From: Prunella strophiata
Lineage: Eukaryota > Chordata > Aves > Passeriformes > Prunellidae
DNA: 64,000 bases
Direction of reading: 5' to 3'
Assembly: GCA_036583965.1 (NCBI GenBank)
Contig: JAZBQD010000014.1
Coordinates: 40,162,990 to 40,226,989 of the forward strand
Part shown: in pieces, positions 61,952 to 64,000 of the stretch
Layout of the letters: each line of letters begins with the position of its first letter
How positions within the stretch are numbered: the first letter of the stretch is position 1
Translations under genes and position numbers: made by a program
The notes under the pieces: generated by a model
What the model was told of the DNA's origin: nothing
Databases searched by the model: none
Seen by the model: the letters and a program-made list of their open reading frames with translations, nothing else

Positions 61952-62120
61952 GGTAATAAATGCAGGGAAGAGCACGCACAATGAAGATCAAGCCAGCTGT
62001 GAAGTCCTCTTTGTCAAGAAAAAAGCTGGAGGCAGTAATTCTACACCAAACAAGAACTCTTCAACAAAACGGAGGTCATCGTTGCCCAATGGAGAAGGTC
62101 TCCAGCTGAAAGACAATTCA
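61952..62120 (+). CDS. PPM1H: PPM1H exon 2 (residues 79-135)
   Basis: The 169-base exon completes Glu79 and encodes residues 80-135, starting VINAGKSTHNEDQASCEV (80-97) and ending SSLPNGEGLQLKDNS (121-135). The Asn-Glu-Asp triplet (89-91) corresponds to the conserved Glu-Asp pair near the two-metal site in PP2C phosphatases (Glu37-Asp38 in PPM1A). KRRSS (118-122) is a basic, serine-containing segment that could be a kinase target. Exon 1 plus exon 2 gives 405 bases, so the exon ends on a codon boundary before donor GTAAGC at 62121. The main metal-binding 'DGHAG' motif and the rest of the catalytic core must lie in exons beyond this window. Reading past the donor would end at a stop near 62205, which is intronic. 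Confidence 0.95.
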
Positions 62121-62405
62121 GTAAGCAAACTTCTGTATCTTATCAGTGGGGAAATACAAAATAATATAAAAGAATGTAAGAATATGGCACTAAAAGGTGC
62201 TTTCTGAATATTTCATATCTTTTAAGTTATCTCTTACTGATTATCTCTGCTTAAATGCAGAACGTTTCACTATATTTTTCTTAGCTCTACTGCTTACTTT
62301 TTTGTGTTGAAAAATGCTCCTTGCATCTAAGATATTTTAGTTTAAAGATTGGCAAAGGGATGCTCCTGGATTTTTCTTTTTGTTTCATTTCTGAAATACA
62401 ATATT

Positions 62406-62807
62406 GAGAAATTTGAAGATGAGGAAAGGGCTGGAGCACATCTTCTATGAAGACAGGCTGTGAGTTGGGGCTGTTCAGCCTGAAGAAGGGAGGCCTCCAG
62501 GGAGTCCTTAGACTGGCCATCCAGTACCTAAAGGGAATTGGAGATGGGCTTTCACAAGGACCTGTAGTGACAGGAGAAGGAGTAAGAACCTCAAAATAGT
62601 AGAGGGTTTAGATTAGATATTAGGCAGAAGTTCTTCACTGTGAGAGTGATGAGGCACTGGAACAGGTTGCCCAGAGACATTTGGCCAGGTTGGATGAGAC
62701 TTTGAGCAGCCTGGTCTAGTGGAGGGTGTTCCTGCCCATGGCAGAGGGGTTGGAACCAGGTCATCTTTAAGGTGTCTTTCATCCTAAACCATTCTATGGT
62801 TCTGTAA
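62406..62807 (+). mobile_element. CR1 LINE 3' fragment (~400 bp)
   Basis: CR1 sense-strand blocks appear in order: 'agggctggagcacat', 'gctgttcagcctgaagaa', 'ccagtacctaaaggga', 'tttagattagatattaggcagaagttcttcactgtgag', 'cactggaacaggttgcccagaga', 'ggttggaaccagg', 'tcatctttaaggtgtc' and the terminal 'accattctatggttctg'. (The long block runs 62605-62644.) It is better preserved than the copy at 165-935 and inserted about 285 bases after exon 2, in the gene's sense orientation. Confidence 0.93.
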
Positions 62808-63465
62808 TTTACACACATGCCCATGGTGCCACAAAAACACAGGTCAGCCTTCATCTGCTCTTCCTAAGTTTGTGCACTGTTGTATGGGCACATTTGGACT
62901 ACATGGAGCTCTGTGGACACTGCATTGGCAGCTTTTTTCACCATGCCTACAGACGGGTCAGATAAAGAACTATATGAACCATACAGGCTGTTAAAATGTG
63001 TCTTATATCTAAGCCACTAAACCACATCTTCAGACAATGTTGGAAAGATACTGTATTCTCTACTTTAATCAATTACTAAAGCAGGATATTCTTCTGATTG
63101 ATGCAGGTAGGGTAAGGTCATCCAGCACATGGAATTCAGTGAATTTTGCAGATTAAAGCTTCCCTCATTTGTGTGAAGTGTGGTGTATGTCATACACTTG
63201 TCTGCTGGCAATTGTCTGCTATTTTTCATCTGTCTTGTTTCCTGACTGGCTGATTACTTCACCTGCTCTTTAAGCATGAGCTCAGCCTCCAGCAGTGATT
63301 GATAGTGTGTGTTCAATTCCAACATTTCACCATGTAATACTAAATTCTCTGCATGAATGTTTGAGTCAGATAATGTGGATATGCTGCATTCCTGCTGCTG
63401 GATAACACAGGTTGTCCCTAAGTGACAATAAGTTTTTCAGTGGACTGTAAGTAGCCTTTTTTGGT

Positions 63466-63567
63466 AGTTTGGAGTTTTTTTGTTTTGGTTTTGGGGCTTG
63501 GTTTGTTTCCATGTTTTGTTTTTTGTTTGGTTTGGGTTTTTTGTTAGTTGTGGGGGGGGGGGGGGGG
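63466..63567. repeat. T/G-rich low-complexity strip ending in G16
   Basis: A run of GTTTT/GGTTT-type units ends in 'ggttttttgttagttgt' and sixteen G (63552-63567). Arrangement and end sequence resemble the tract at 49990-50054. No coding potential. Confidence 0.9.
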
Positions 63568-64000
63568 TGTTTATTTTAAATCAGGTGGTGATTAGCAGTC
63601 TGCTTTAGTGTCTCTCTCCGAATTCCGTGGCTTGGTACACCTCATGGCTGCAGGGTTCATTGGGGTCCTGAGAAACAAGCATTCCTCTTGTACTGTGTCC
63701 CTCCCAACCTCTTGCTCCTCCAGTTCTGCTTCATACTTCATTATTGCTGCAACACTTTCAAACTGACAGATCCTGCGGGTTTGCAAATTGCCCTGTTCTT
63801 TCCTCTTTAAAAATATTTCTTTAAATCATGTTTCAACTCCTGTATGCTTATATTCCTCATTGTATTAGGACAGCCATGATTTCTTTTTTCAAGTATATTT
63901 TTGAAAACTCCTGGATAAAGAATTGTGCCCAGAATTGTCTGGGACTTGGGAGTTCTACACACAGTCATGCAAAGCAAAACAGAATTTGTTTTAATTAGCT

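Larger units (their letters stand above)
62121..64000 (+). other. PPM1H: PPM1H intron 2, 5' part (continues past window)
   Basis: It begins with the donor GTAAGC. It holds a CR1 fragment at 62406-62807 and a T/G-rich low-complexity strip with G16 at about 63466-63567. From 62808 to 63465 and from 63570 to 64000 I see no gene or named repeat. The sequence ends within the intron. Confidence 0.88.

Noticed and set aside
62121..62207. Extension of PPM1H exon 2 reading frame to the stop near 62205
   Set aside because: The donor GTAAGC at 62121 falls exactly where the conserved coding sequence stops and at a codon boundary; the extra residues look intronic.

Overview
This is vertebrate nuclear DNA, almost certainly from a bird. 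It has one well-supported protein-coding gene in two widely spaced exons, a long intron, GT/AG splice signals and a CpG-island promoter. The interspersed repeats are avian CR1 LINE 3' ends, which carry the typical ATTCTATGGTTCT/ATTCTGTGATTCT tails, plus an endogenous-retrovirus LTR family that I associate from memory with songbird (passerine) genomes. There are no operons, prokaryotic genes, CRISPR arrays or recognisable RNA genes.

The gene is PPM1H, a PP2C/PPM-family Ser/Thr phosphatase that removes LRRK2-deposited phosphates from Rab GTPases. It lies on the + strand. Exon 1 (coding part 3103-3338) sits in a CpG island of about 1.5 kb. Intron 1 runs from 3339 to 61951, about 58.6 kb. Exon 2 (61952-62120) restores the frame exactly, and the start of intron 2 fills the rest. 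The window therefore covers residues 1-135 of a protein of roughly 510 residues; most of the catalytic domain lies downstream.

Region by region: 1-935 is CR1 debris. 936-2220 is unremarkable upstream DNA. 2226-3720 is the promoter and CpG island, with a 31-bp tandem repeat, GC boxes, a composite M-box/NF-E2 site and a short upstream ORF. 3339-12822 is ordinary intron. 12823-13823 is a perfect (GGGGAA)n array of about 167 copies. 13824-61951 is intron with two antisense LTRs (17751-18380 and about 47611-48102), two short CR1 tails, several homopolymer and microsatellite tracts, small tandem duplications and a few perfect short inverted repeats. A further CR1 3' fragment (62406-62807) lies about 290 bp beyond exon 2.

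The most notable feature is the 1-kb pure GGGGAA hexanucleotide array in the sense orientation of intron 1. It is similar in unit, position and orientation to the C9orf72 GGGGCC repeat. I found no sign of a previously unknown multi-gene system.
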